Notes under the pieces: model-generated
The model's input: only the letters and a program-made list of their open reading frames with translations
Databases searched by the model: none
Told to the model about the DNA's origin: nothing
Assembly: GCA_937912115.1 (NCBI GenBank)
Contig: CALDOI010000117.1
Location: 1 to 38,180, forward strand
Length of the DNA: 38,180 bases
Direction: 5' to 3'
Origin: an uncultured Bacteroidota bacterium
GTDB lineage: Bacteria; Bacteroidota; Bacteroidia; Bacteroidales; F082
Made by a program: the position numbers and the translations under genes
Shown here: positions 1 to 8,165 of the stretch, in pieces
How the letters are laid out: each line of letters opens with the position of its first letter
Numbering within the stretch: position 1 is the first letter of the stretch

Positions 1-724
1 TTCCACTAACTGTCGCAAGAATTGTTCCTATTGGTATTGATTTAGCAGGGTTTTTAAGATCACCTGATAGCCCTACACCAGCTGTCATCCCTGTAAATGC
101 AGGGAAAATAATTGCAAAAACCACAAAGAATTTCGATAAATCAGCTGTATCACTGCTGAATAATGAAAAACTGCTAACGTGACCTTCTGCTGGTGACCCT
201 GCAAAAAACAATATGATAGCAAAAAACAATATTGCAACAACAACATACAAAGCCTTCACCCCCAGATTTGCACCCTTCTTTAATATTACTGCCCCCAGTA
301 CAATTAATGCAGGAATGCTTATAACTTGCCGTGGCAGTTCAATTCCATATGAATCAAAAATATAGGTGAAGAAAAATTGAAAAGCCTCGGTAAAAGCAAT
401 TATGTAAAAAGCAACGCTGATGGCCTGTGAAAGATAAAGGGCTATGCCAATTGTAGCCCCAATATTCAACCCAAATGATCGCGAAATAATAAAATACTCA
501 CCGCCACCTTCAACCCTTTTATTTGTAGCAAGTTCAGAAATAGCCAGAGCTGTAGGAATAGTAACCAAATGCCCCAGAATTACAATCCCTATAACTCCCC
601 AAAAGCCTACAGTTCCAACTGCATAACCAAATCGTAGAAAAAGGATTGCCCCAAGTATTGTAGATATTGCTGTAAAAAAAACAGGGAGGGTACCGAATTT
701 TTTAGTCATTTGTACGCTGCTCAT
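1..724 (-). CDS. SLC12-like cation-chloride cotransporter / APC-superfamily permease (partial, C-terminus outside window)
   Basis: The reverse strand reads open from ATG at 724 to the window edge, giving about 241 residues. An alternative in-frame ATG lies at 709. The N-terminus carries the SLC12-type first helix (TILGAILFLRFGYAVGTVG). A helix with HLVTIPTALAISELATN follows, then the KRVEGGGEYFIISRSFG loop and a later FPAFTGMTAGVGLSGDLKNP segment. All of these are typical of the Na-K-Cl / K-Cl cotransporter branch of the APC superfamily. About six membrane segments are visible. The product should be an inner-membrane secondary transporter; whether it moves K+, Na+, Cl- or amino acids cannot be read from this part. 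It starts 51 bp after gatD on the same strand, so cotranscription with gatE-gatD is plausible. The family call is fairly sure; the substrate is not. Confidence 0.75.
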   Translation of the reverse strand, partial: MSSVQMTKKFGTLPVFFTAISTILGAILFLRFGYAVGTVGFWGVIGIVILGHLVTIPTALAISELATNKRVEGGGEYFIISRSFGLNIGATIGIALYLSQAISVAFYIIAFTEAFQFFFTYIFDSYGIELPRQVISIPALIVLGAVILKKGANLGVKALYVVVAILFFAIILFFAGSPAEGHVSSFSLFSSDTADLSKFFVVFAIIFPAFTGMTAGVGLSGDLKNPAKSIPIGTILATVSG

Positions 725-775
725 ACAGGTTTAATTTAGATAAATAATAGTTAAAACAAAAGTAAATATTAATTC

Positions 776-2161
776 CTACTTATGGACATCTTTAATAAAT
801 GCTTCAACTTCAGGAACCCCACCCTGATAAACCAGATATCCATTATAAGGTTCGCGGTTTGTTATTTCGTCATTGATTGGCGTAAGCATCATTTTCTTCA
901 CTTCTGCAGGATCTTCTGTTTGTCCTAATATCCAGCTAAGTTTTACCCATGCAACTTCAGGTAACATATTTCCGGTTGGGATTATTCCTTTTGCCATCAT
1001 ATCGCGACCTGTATCGTAAACAAACATGTGAACGTAACCCCAGATTGTCTGAAGTGTCATAAACATATGTACTCCTTTTTCGTGGGCACGTTCAATGGCA
1101 GGGTATAATTCCTTATTAACATGGCCGAGTCCTGTTCCAACAAATATTATCCCTTTGTAACCCTTTTCAACTAGTGCATCTAGTGTGTCGGGAGCCATTC
1201 CCGGGTAATAATAGAGCATGGTTACCTTATCACTAAAATAAGGAAGTATTTTAACATTTTTATCAGTACGACGTTTGTTGTATTTCTTTTTGATGGGAAA
1301 AATGTCATCACGGGTTATCCTTGCCAACGGGGTGTCGCCAATTGTGCGGAAAGTTGACCTGTAAGACGAGTGCATTTTACGGACCCTGGTACCTTTGTGG
1401 AGTAATCCGTATTCATCAGAAGTAGGCCCAAACATACAAACCATTACTTCGGCAATATCTGATTGACCGGCAGCTTTCATAGCGTGCATAAGGTTTAATG
1501 CCGCATCGGAACTTGGTCGGTCGGAGGAACGTTGCGATCCAACAAGTACTATCGGTACAGGTAAATTCTGGCACATAAATGTAAGTGCAGCACCAGTATG
1601 GTGAAGAGTGTCGGTACCATGACCGATTACGATTCCATCAATGCCTTTTTCAATTTCTTTACCAATTGCTATTGCAAGAGCCATATATTGTTTTGGCCCC
1701 ATGTTTTCACTAAAAACAGCAAAAATCTTTTCAGTATCTAAATTACAAATATCAGCTAGTTCAGGTACAGCGCCGTAAAGTTCTCCCGGTGAAAATGCAG
1801 GAATAACAGCACCAGTACGATAGTCAAGTCGAGATGCAATTGTGCCCCCGGTACCAAAAAGTTTTACATGTGGTAATCCGGGTGTAAAGGGAAATGCCTT
1901 TTCGGGGATTTTATAATTGGCTTTATTATAACCAACTTCTTTCATGCTTGTTACGGTCCGTGTATCAATACCAATGTTATATCCGGTAACAATTTTAACA
2001 ACAATATGTTTGTCGTCATCATTTTCTGCTCTTGGTAACACTGTTCCCTTAAAAATGCCTCGGGTTGTGTCAGCCACTACTGTTCCCCATACTCTAACCT
2101 TATATTTTTTCAATAATTCTAGAGCATCACCTTTGTATCCTTGAAATATATCGTTATCCAT
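776..2161 (-). CDS. gatD: Glu-tRNA(Gln) amidotransferase subunit D (archaeal-type GatD)
   Basis: The 461-residue protein has the two-part GatD layout. Residues about 18-78 form a small beta-barrel with the conserved GYNIGI motif (60-65), and an L-asparaginase-like domain follows from about residue 97. That domain shows FGTGGTIASRLDYRTGA with the nucleophile-type Thr107, the HGTDT motif with the second Thr-Asp pair, and VGSQRSSDRPSSDAALN. GatD releases ammonia from glutamine for GatE, which uses it to convert Glu-tRNA(Gln) to Gln-tRNA(Gln) in the cytoplasm. The N-terminal barrel, the length and the DYRTGAV signature separate it from plain asparaginases of about 330-350 residues. It begins 1 bp after the stop of gatE, so the two are almost certainly co-translated. 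GatDE is known as the archaeal form of this enzyme; its presence in a bacterial-looking window is unusual. Confidence 0.93.
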   Translation of the reverse strand: MDNDIFQGYKGDALELLKKYKVRVWGTVVADTTRGIFKGTVLPRAENDDDKHIVVKIVTGYNIGIDTRTVTSMKEVGYNKANYKIPEKAFPFTPGLPHVKLFGTGGTIASRLDYRTGAVIPAFSPGELYGAVPELADICNLDTEKIFAVFSENMGPKQYMALAIAIGKEIEKGIDGIVIGHGTDTLHHTGAALTFMCQNLPVPIVLVGSQRSSDRPSSDAALNLMHAMKAAGQSDIAEVMVCMFGPTSDEYGLLHKGTRVRKMHSSYRSTFRTIGDTPLARITRDDIFPIKKKYNKRRTDKNVKILPYFSDKVTMLYYYPGMAPDTLDALVEKGYKGIIFVGTGLGHVNKELYPAIERAHEKGVHMFMTLQTIWGYVHMFVYDTGRDMMAKGIIPTGNMLPEVAWVKLSWILGQTEDPAEVKKMMLTPINDEITNREPYNGYLVYQGGVPEVEAFIKDVHK

Positions 2162-2162
2162 T

Positions 2163-4100
2163 TTAAATTTCTTTGCTTAATTCTGTCAAATTAATATTTC
2201 CTATTGCTATATTTCTCAGACTTCCCATTACCCAGTTTCTTTGTTTAGATTTAGAAATTACATCTTTTCCCTCGGCAAATTTATCATAAAGTACAGGGAG
2301 CTTTGATAGGATTTCCTCCTTTGAATATTTTTTGAATTTAATGCTTGTGAGTATTGATTCGAAGTCCATTTTGGGATGCTGTATCATATCAGGAAGCATT
2401 TTTTCGGCAATATCATGATGGATTTTATTCTTATTAAGGAATCTAAATAGCTTGTAAACTTTTTCATAATCAAACTTTTCAGGACCCTTATAATGCCCTA
2501 ATGCAAATTTAATTTCATGGCCGAAAAATGTACCGGCAAAAGATGGAATTACATCTAACTCAACAACAATTCTTTCGATTAACGGGAAAAGATTTTTAGA
2601 AAAAATATAAGTATATGTTTCTTCAGGTACACCCCATTTTTTCAATTGTTTATACCTGTCAATTACATCACTTGGGACTTTTGATCTCAATCTTTCAATA
2701 TATTCATCTTCCAGTGGGATTGGGGCAGAATCTGTATCAGGATACATCCTGTCAGCCCCTGGTAATACGCGTTCAAAAATTGTTGTTCCATCTTCAAACG
2801 ATTTACGTGTTTCTTCAGGAACTCCAACAAGTGCCATCTGACATCTTTCTTCAACGGTTTCAATCGCTATTTTCATATCAGCTTCATCACCCCAAATAAT
2901 AACCTGTGCATCACCCTCTTTAGCAGAAAGAAGTTGCCTTATCTCTGACCATAATTTATCATTAATAATTGGATTAATTTCCTCAGAATGAGTCATATTG
3001 GGTTTTTCTATGCCTGCAATTACCTTTAGTCTTGTAGCCAACTCATCTGCAAACATTTGTCCGGGCTGAGTGAAATATGATAATGCTCCCTCAAAATGAG
3101 GTAGATTAATTGCTATAATATTCTCTTTGCCAGATAAACCTGAGATATCATTCAGTAGATTTTTTATTGATATATGATTGACTTTCCAGTCTTCGGGTTT
3201 GGTAACTTTTGAAATCAGTAATTCTTTGATTTGTAGTAAGGCCCACTGTCTGAATACTTCATTATGAGTTAGCTCAGGAATCCATTTTGTGTGTGCCACA
3301 CCTTTAATTTCAACGCGGCTACCTCCTTTGCAGCTTACATTTACATCCTGGCGCCCGGCGCCCATTCCTGTTCTTACTTTTCCGGTGCTTCTGTTCAGGA
3401 AGCGGATATAATCACAACCTTCTTTAACTTCATCAGGATTTACGAAATCAGGATAAGTTACAGTTTCGATCAATGGCATGCCTAGTCTGTCAGTTTTGTA
3501 TAAACGTACATGACCTATATCACTTATTTCACGGCACGAATCTTCCTCGATACTTAGCTGTATCAATCTGATCTTTTTATGGGGGAGTTCTAATTCACCT
3601 TCAACTCCCAGAATAGCTGTGCGCTGAAATCCGGTTGGAATGCTGCCGTCCAAATATTGTTTTCGGGTAATATGAACTTCACCTACTATATTTAATTTCG
3701 ATAACAGGGATATTTCAAGAGCCTTTTCCAGGGCATCCATATTAATTGGGAATGGAGGAGTGTCGTCAACTTCGTATGTACATGCATTCTCGTTGTTAAT
3801 ACGATAAATAATTTCCTTTTTGGTTCTAAATTCCATTAAGGCTGTTCCGTCATATTCGCCAAGCTCGCTTAAAGTTGGTCGCATATGCCTGATTAATTCA
3901 GCATCATAATCGTCACTTTGATTATATATTCCGGCCGGACAATGACAAAACAATTTCTCATCTGTTAATAACTGTTGATGAACCTCCAATCCCGACATGA
4001 ATCCAATAGAGTCATATGTATCTTGAGTTGCTTCACGTCTAGTTACATAGCCAACTTTTATTTTGCTGTTTTCGTAATTTGATTTTGAATTAAAACTCAT
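2163..4100 (-). CDS. gatE: Glu-tRNA(Gln) amidotransferase subunit E (archaeal-type GatE)
   Basis: The 645-residue protein belongs to the GatB/GatE family and has the length of GatE rather than GatB (about 475). The GatB/E cradle near the N-terminus shows FMSGLEVHQQLLTDEKLFCH, then VHITRKQYLDGSIPTGFQRT, LSIEEDSCREI and PLIETVTYPDF. The GRQDVNVSC and GGSRVEIKGV segments follow. A middle segment carries the AspRS-like insertion that distinguishes GatE (ADRMYPDTDSAPIPLEDEYI), and a helical tail of the YqeY type ends the protein. With GatD it forms the amidotransferase that makes Gln-tRNA(Gln) through ATP-dependent activation of Glu-tRNA(Gln). It is the first gene of a minus-strand unit. A perfect -7 box lies 35-42 bp upstream of its ATG. 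Confidence 0.93.
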   Translation of the reverse strand: MSFNSKSNYENSKIKVGYVTRREATQDTYDSIGFMSGLEVHQQLLTDEKLFCHCPAGIYNQSDDYDAELIRHMRPTLSELGEYDGTALMEFRTKKEIIYRINNENACTYEVDDTPPFPINMDALEKALEISLLSKLNIVGEVHITRKQYLDGSIPTGFQRTAILGVEGELELPHKKIRLIQLSIEEDSCREISDIGHVRLYKTDRLGMPLIETVTYPDFVNPDEVKEGCDYIRFLNRSTGKVRTGMGAGRQDVNVSCKGGSRVEIKGVAHTKWIPELTHNEVFRQWALLQIKELLISKVTKPEDWKVNHISIKNLLNDISGLSGKENIIAINLPHFEGALSYFTQPGQMFADELATRLKVIAGIEKPNMTHSEEINPIINDKLWSEIRQLLSAKEGDAQVIIWGDEADMKIAIETVEERCQMALVGVPEETRKSFEDGTTIFERVLPGADRMYPDTDSAPIPLEDEYIERLRSKVPSDVIDRYKQLKKWGVPEETYTYIFSKNLFPLIERIVVELDVIPSFAGTFFGHEIKFALGHYKGPEKFDYEKVYKLFRFLNKNKIHHDIAEKMLPDMIQHPKMDFESILTSIKFKKYSKEEILSKLPVLYDKFAEGKDVISKSKQRNWVMGSLRNIAIGNINLTELSKEI

Positions 4101-4134
4101 TTATAAGTGTTTTTATATCTTCGCGAAAAAAGCC

Positions 4135-4142
4135 CAAATTTA
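4135..4142 (-). promoter_or_regulatory. Candidate Bacteroidota -7 box for gatE
   Basis: The minus strand reads TAAATTTG, a perfect match to the TAnnTTTG -7 element, 35 bp upstream of the gatE ATG at 4100. No clear TTTG -33 element is seen at the expected distance, so this is a motif match only. Confidence 0.4.
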
Positions 4143-4225
4143 AGAAAAATGAATAGTTGACATGTTGATATTTGTTAAAAGTTTTAATCAAAAAATAATA
4201 TGGATTCTGGTAGCACTTTAATCAT

Positions 4226-4233
4226 TATTTTTG
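4226..4233 (+). promoter_or_regulatory. Candidate -7 box for the OstA-like gene
   Basis: TATTTTTG matches TAnnTTTG and ends 18 bp before the GTG start at 4252. It lies in the 151-bp gap between the divergent gatE and OstA-like genes. The leader would be very short, and no good -33 box is seen. Confidence 0.35.
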
Positions 4234-4251
4234 CATTTCAAATGAATAACT

Positions 4252-5805
4252 GTGAGGATTAATTTCAGGCTTATATTTATACTATTCGGAATTATTCTTA
4301 TTCTGAAAACTACCGAGGCTCAGCAAAAATCAAGGGTTAATATCGAACATGCTGATGCCCTTCGCTATAATGACAAGTTGGGAAAAGATGTACAGAGACT
4401 AATTGGAAAGGTGGTTATTCGTCAGGATTCAACGTTGTTTTATTGTGATAGCGCATATATAAATGAAGCCAACAATAGCTTTGAAGCGTTTAGTAATGTT
4501 CACATTAAGGTAAATGACACCGTTGATGTATACGGTTCGCGACTGTTATATGATGGAAATTCTAAAATTGCAGAATTGTTTGACAATGTTAAACTTGTTG
4601 ATAAAAATACCATCCTCACAACCGATCATCTTATCTATAACAGAAATACAAAAACTGCTTTATATGATATTGGGGGAAAGATAGTTAATAAAGATAATAT
4701 ACTGATTAGTAAACAAGGGCTTTATTTTACTCCAACTCGCACCTTTCATTTCCGAAAAGATGTTGTGCTCACAAATCCTGATCAGGAAACCTATTCTGAT
4801 ACTTTAATTTATAATACCAACACCGAAACTGCATATTTTTTAGGACCTACAGTAATACGAGGCAAAGAAAGCATTATTTATTGTGAGGATGGTTGGTATG
4901 ATACTAAGAATGACCTTTCAAAACTCAACAAGCGACCCTCTATAACCAATGCCAACCAGACCATTACAGCTGACAGTCTTCACTACGATAATAATACAAT
5001 GTTTGGTAAAGCCATGGGGCATGTTAGGATAATCGACACACTTCACAAGGTAATTTTAACTGGTAAAAAAGGAGAATTATGGGATAAAAAGGGGATGTCG
5101 TATGTAACTGATAGTGCTGTTGCAATAACATATGATGATAAGGACTCTTTGTTTATTCATTCTGATACAATGTGGTTAAATTTTGATAAAGATCGAAAAG
5201 CAAAAATGATGCGGGCTTATTATGGAGTCCGATTCTACCGAAAGATGTTGCAAGGTAAATGCGATTCTTTATCTTATAACATGGCTGATTCTATAATAAG
5301 GTTATATGGTGAACCTGTGCTTTGGTCACAAAAAAATCAGCTTACATCCGATTCAATAGCCATAGCGATTTCAGGAAACAGAGTTGATTCACTTATGATG
5401 TATAATTCTGCATTTATTGTTTCGCGCGATTCAACAAATACTTACAACCAGATTAGAGGAAAGAATATGGTTGCATATTTTACAAAAAATGAATTATCAA
5501 GTATTAATGTTAGTGGGAATTCACAGACAATTTATTACGTTCGTGAAGAAGATGGATACTTAATAGGTGTTGATATTGCCGAATCCAGCAGTATGAAAAT
5601 ACGAATTAAAAATAGTGAAATACAAACAATAAGTTATCAGTCATCAGTTAATGAAGATATGTTTCCTGAGAGTGAATTAAAAGATGAAGACACAAGACTT
5701 AAAGGGTTCTCTTGGCAAAGTATATTGCGTCCAAAAAGTAAATATGATATTTTTTTAAGAGACACAATTAGTCAACAGGAAAATATCTCAGAATTAAAAC
5801 AATGA
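4252..5805 (+). CDS. OstA/LptA-like organic solvent tolerance family protein
   Basis: The 517-residue protein begins with a signal peptide (hydrophobic residues about 5-18, likely cleavage after TTEA). The rest is repeated OstA/LptA-type beta-jellyroll units. Strings such as DSLHYDNNTMFGKAMGHVRI, DTLIYNTNTETAYFLGPTVI and SDTMWLNFDKDRKAKMMRAYYGVRF give the alternating 'structure then label' pattern of the family. Family members bind or bridge lipopolysaccharide across the periplasm between the inner membrane and the LptD translocon. The start is GTG at 4252, because the nearby ATG at 4242 is out of frame and only the GTG frame gives the signal peptide. Its last 12 bases overlap the end of the convergent MCE gene. 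In Bacteroidota this gene is often near an amidase and an MCE gene, as here. No LptD-type barrel domain is present. Confidence 0.85.
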   Translation: MRINFRLIFILFGIILILKTTEAQQKSRVNIEHADALRYNDKLGKDVQRLIGKVVIRQDSTLFYCDSAYINEANNSFEAFSNVHIKVNDTVDVYGSRLLYDGNSKIAELFDNVKLVDKNTILTTDHLIYNRNTKTALYDIGGKIVNKDNILISKQGLYFTPTRTFHFRKDVVLTNPDQETYSDTLIYNTNTETAYFLGPTVIRGKESIIYCEDGWYDTKNDLSKLNKRPSITNANQTITADSLHYDNNTMFGKAMGHVRIIDTLHKVILTGKKGELWDKKGMSYVTDSAVAITYDDKDSLFIHSDTMWLNFDKDRKAKMMRAYYGVRFYRKMLQGKCDSLSYNMADSIIRLYGEPVLWSQKNQLTSDSIAIAISGNRVDSLMMYNSAFIVSRDSTNTYNQIRGKNMVAYFTKNELSSINVSGNSQTIYYVREEDGYLIGVDIAESSSMKIRIKNSEIQTISYQSSVNEDMFPESELKDEDTRLKGFSWQSILRPKSKYDIFLRDTISQQENISELKQ

Positions 5806-6756
5806 AAACTTTACATAACGTTTTGGGTTTGTTTTAATATCATTCAGTAACGAATCAAGTGCTGTTGCTGATCTGTTAAGTTCCAGATAAAGACTATCAT
5901 CGTTTATTAACATACCAATTGTTCCTTGCCCATTATTTACTTTCTCGAGGATGGCTTGAATATCATCAAAAGTTTTATTGGCTCGGGCGAATGTTCCCGG
6001 AATTTCAGATTTAGCCAGAGAATCACTTATAATTTCAAAATTGGTAATTATATTTTGGATATTGCCTTTGTTTTCATTGAGTGCTGTGGTAAGTGAATCA
6101 AGGTTAATTAGAATATTTGAAATACGTGATGATTCTTCAACAACCATTGTATCAATATTTGATGACGCATTTTGAAGGTTTGCGAGAGTTTTCTCGATAT
6201 TTAAAAAACTTTGCCTTAAGTTGTTGCGGGCAGATTTGTTAAAAATAGATTGAAATGCAACAACAAGTGTATCGATAGAAGCCATTAAATCTTCAGCTTT
6301 CTTTTTAATTGGTTGAACCTGCGAGTTTACTTCTTCCATTAAACCTCCTTCAACGCTGGTTTGTAGTGTATCTCCTTCCTGAATATATATTTTGGAATCG
6401 CCCAGTACAAGCTCGATAGCCTTTGAGCCCATTATATCGGAACTAAAAATACGTGCAATTGTATTATCAGGAATTGGGAAATCGGTTGAAAGCATTATGC
6501 TAACCATTATATCTCCGGTCATGTCAGGATTAAAATAAACGCTTTTAACCTGCCCTACACGAAGGCCATTAATTACAATGGGGTTAGCTCTGTTTAAGCC
6601 ATTTATCTTATCGTAACTGGCATAATAAACTGCTTCTTTTTTGAAGAGATCGGTACTTTTTAAAAAATTAAACCCCCAAACAAATATTACTATTGCAGCA
6701 ATAAAGCTTGCGCCGATAATTATTGGTTTAAATCGTTTTTTGGTATTGTCAGCCAT
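5794..6756 (-). CDS. MCE-domain / MlaD-family lipid transport protein
   Basis: The 320-residue protein has a short basic cytoplasmic start and one membrane anchor at about residues 12-30. One MCE domain follows at about 38-115 (YYASYDKINGLNRANPIVINGLRVGQV, continued by NTIARIFSSDIMGSKAIELVLG). A long helical region occupies about 125-300, with many regularly spaced hydrophobics and Asn/Ser-rich stretches. MCE proteins form periplasmic hexameric rings that carry phospholipids between the membranes. No matching MlaE permease or MlaF ATPase is in the window. The gene follows the amidase gene by 94 bp on the same strand and is likely its operon partner. Its 3' end overlaps the convergent OstA-like gene by 12 bp. 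Confidence 0.9.
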   Translation of the reverse strand: MADNTKKRFKPIIIGASFIAAIVIFVWGFNFLKSTDLFKKEAVYYASYDKINGLNRANPIVINGLRVGQVKSVYFNPDMTGDIMVSIMLSTDFPIPDNTIARIFSSDIMGSKAIELVLGDSKIYIQEGDTLQTSVEGGLMEEVNSQVQPIKKKAEDLMASIDTLVVAFQSIFNKSARNNLRQSFLNIEKTLANLQNASSNIDTMVVEESSRISNILINLDSLTTALNENKGNIQNIITNFEIISDSLAKSEIPGTFARANKTFDDIQAILEKVNNGQGTIGMLINDDSLYLELNRSATALDSLLNDIKTNPKRYVKFSLF

Positions 6757-6850
6757 ATATATAAAAATGCTAAGTTAGTGAAAATGTTTTTTATGGGAAT
6801 GAAAAATTATTTTTTTTAGCGCAAATATTAAGACTTCAATAATAAGTTTG

Positions 6851-8020
6851 TCACTTTTTTAATTTAACAGCTTCACTAATGCTTATCCTACTATTGTGAT
6901 GAAAAGCAACAACAAAGGCATCAGTAAATCCCTTTGACTTTACTTGTTTTTGATGTGCTTTTGCATGATCTAGCGATGTAAAACTTCCTGATGTATATTT
7001 GTACAAACCGTTGTGTTCGTAATAGGATAAGTTGTCAAGTTTATTAAAGCGAGTATCAGATAATAGTAGTTGGCGAGGGCTTGTATAAAACTGAACTTTA
7101 AATACCACATTGTTATTTGTTTGTGGTTCAATGGACTTAACAGGTTCTGATGTAAGATTATCGTCGTCAACAACTTGTTTCCGATATTCATATGCATTAT
7201 TTTCCTTTTCAAATTCTATTTTGTATTCTTTAAAAGCCCTGTAGATAGCAGATGCCATAAACACTTGTCCTTCTTTTGTGTTGAGAAACTTTTCTTCTGC
7301 AGAGTTACTTAAATACCCAAGTTCAACAAGAACTGATGGCATCGACGTTTTCCAAAGAACCAAGAATCCTGCTTGATAAACACTTCTGTCTTTCCTGCCT
7401 ACTCTATCAGTAAACTGTTGTTGAATTTTTTGTGCAATACTCAAACTCTGATCAAGGTTTTCATCCTGAAACAGTGTAAGACTAATTAATGATTCTGGCG
7501 ACTTAGGATCAAAATCATTATAATTATTACCTGCATCATCCTCGAGTAGTATGGCAGCATTCTCCATCATTGCAACATCCATATTTCGCTTGGTACGTTT
7601 TTCTTCAACACCCAGTACATATGTTTCAGCACCATAAATACTAGATGATGAGTTTGCGTTACAATGAATCGAAATAAAAAGGTCGGCATTATTCTCATTT
7701 GCAATCTGACCCCTCCTATGTAGGTCAACAAATTTATCTGTTTTACGTGTATAGATAACTTTAATATTTGGAAAATTTTGCTCAATATAACCACCTGTTT
7801 TTAGTGCAACCGACAAAGCAATATCTTTTTCCCGAGAATTTTTTCCTGAAGCACCAGGGTCTTTTCCACCATGGCCGGCATCTATAACAATCGTTTTTAT
7901 CTTAGATCCCTTTTGAGAATAAGAATTATAAGAAAAAGTAGTTAGTAAAACCAGAAATAGAATTGGCCACCACCTTGTTTTTCTTACTGGTTGATGTTTA
8001 TTTTTTAGTTGTGTTAGCAA
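6851..8020 (-). CDS. N-acetylmuramoyl-L-alanine amidase (Amidase_3) with C-terminal SPOR-like domain
   Basis: The 389-residue protein has an N-terminal export segment (residues about 17-33, ending NSYSQ) and an Amidase_3 zinc domain at about 41-272. The zinc and catalytic residues are visible: His50 in IDAGHGGKDPGA, Glu64 in SREKDIAL, His119 in ISIHCNAN, and Glu233 in VELGYLSN. A linker of about 40 residues leads to a C-terminal SPOR-type domain (about 308-385, starting VVFKVQFYTSPRQL), which binds denuded glycan strands at division sites. The enzyme cuts the amide bond between N-acetylmuramic acid and the stem peptide during cell separation. It is the first gene of a two-gene unit with the MCE gene. 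Confidence 0.93.
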   Translation of the reverse strand: MLTQLKNKHQPVRKTRWWPILFLVLLTTFSYNSYSQKGSKIKTIVIDAGHGGKDPGASGKNSREKDIALSVALKTGGYIEQNFPNIKVIYTRKTDKFVDLHRRGQIANENNADLFISIHCNANSSSSIYGAETYVLGVEEKRTKRNMDVAMMENAAILLEDDAGNNYNDFDPKSPESLISLTLFQDENLDQSLSIAQKIQQQFTDRVGRKDRSVYQAGFLVLWKTSMPSVLVELGYLSNSAEEKFLNTKEGQVFMASAIYRAFKEYKIEFEKENNAYEYRKQVVDDDNLTSEPVKSIEPQTNNNVVFKVQFYTSPRQLLLSDTRFNKLDNLSYYEHNGLYKYTSGSFTSLDHAKAHQKQVKSKGFTDAFVVAFHHNSRISISEAVKLKK

Positions 8021-8046
8021 GCTGATAGTTAGTTTGTGTATTTAAA

Positions 8047-8054
8047 CAAAAATA
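8047..8054 (-). promoter_or_regulatory. Candidate -7 box for the amidase-MCE unit
   Basis: The minus strand reads TATTTTTG, a match to TAnnTTTG, 27 bp upstream of the amidase ATG at 8020. The gap to the upstream kinase gene is 145 bp, which leaves room for a promoter. No clear -33 element is seen. Confidence 0.35.
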
Positions 8055-8165
8055 ACACATGAAGCATTTGAATATTATGTATCAATGGTATTTTATTAAC
8101 ATGGATTGGTTATTAGTAAACTGTTATGTTTCACTATTGTTGTAAGGCCTGTGTTTTTAACTTGA

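Noticed and set aside
776-2161. Plain L-asparaginase
   Set aside because: The N-terminal GatD barrel with GYNIGI, the 461-residue length and the adjacent gatE point to GatD.
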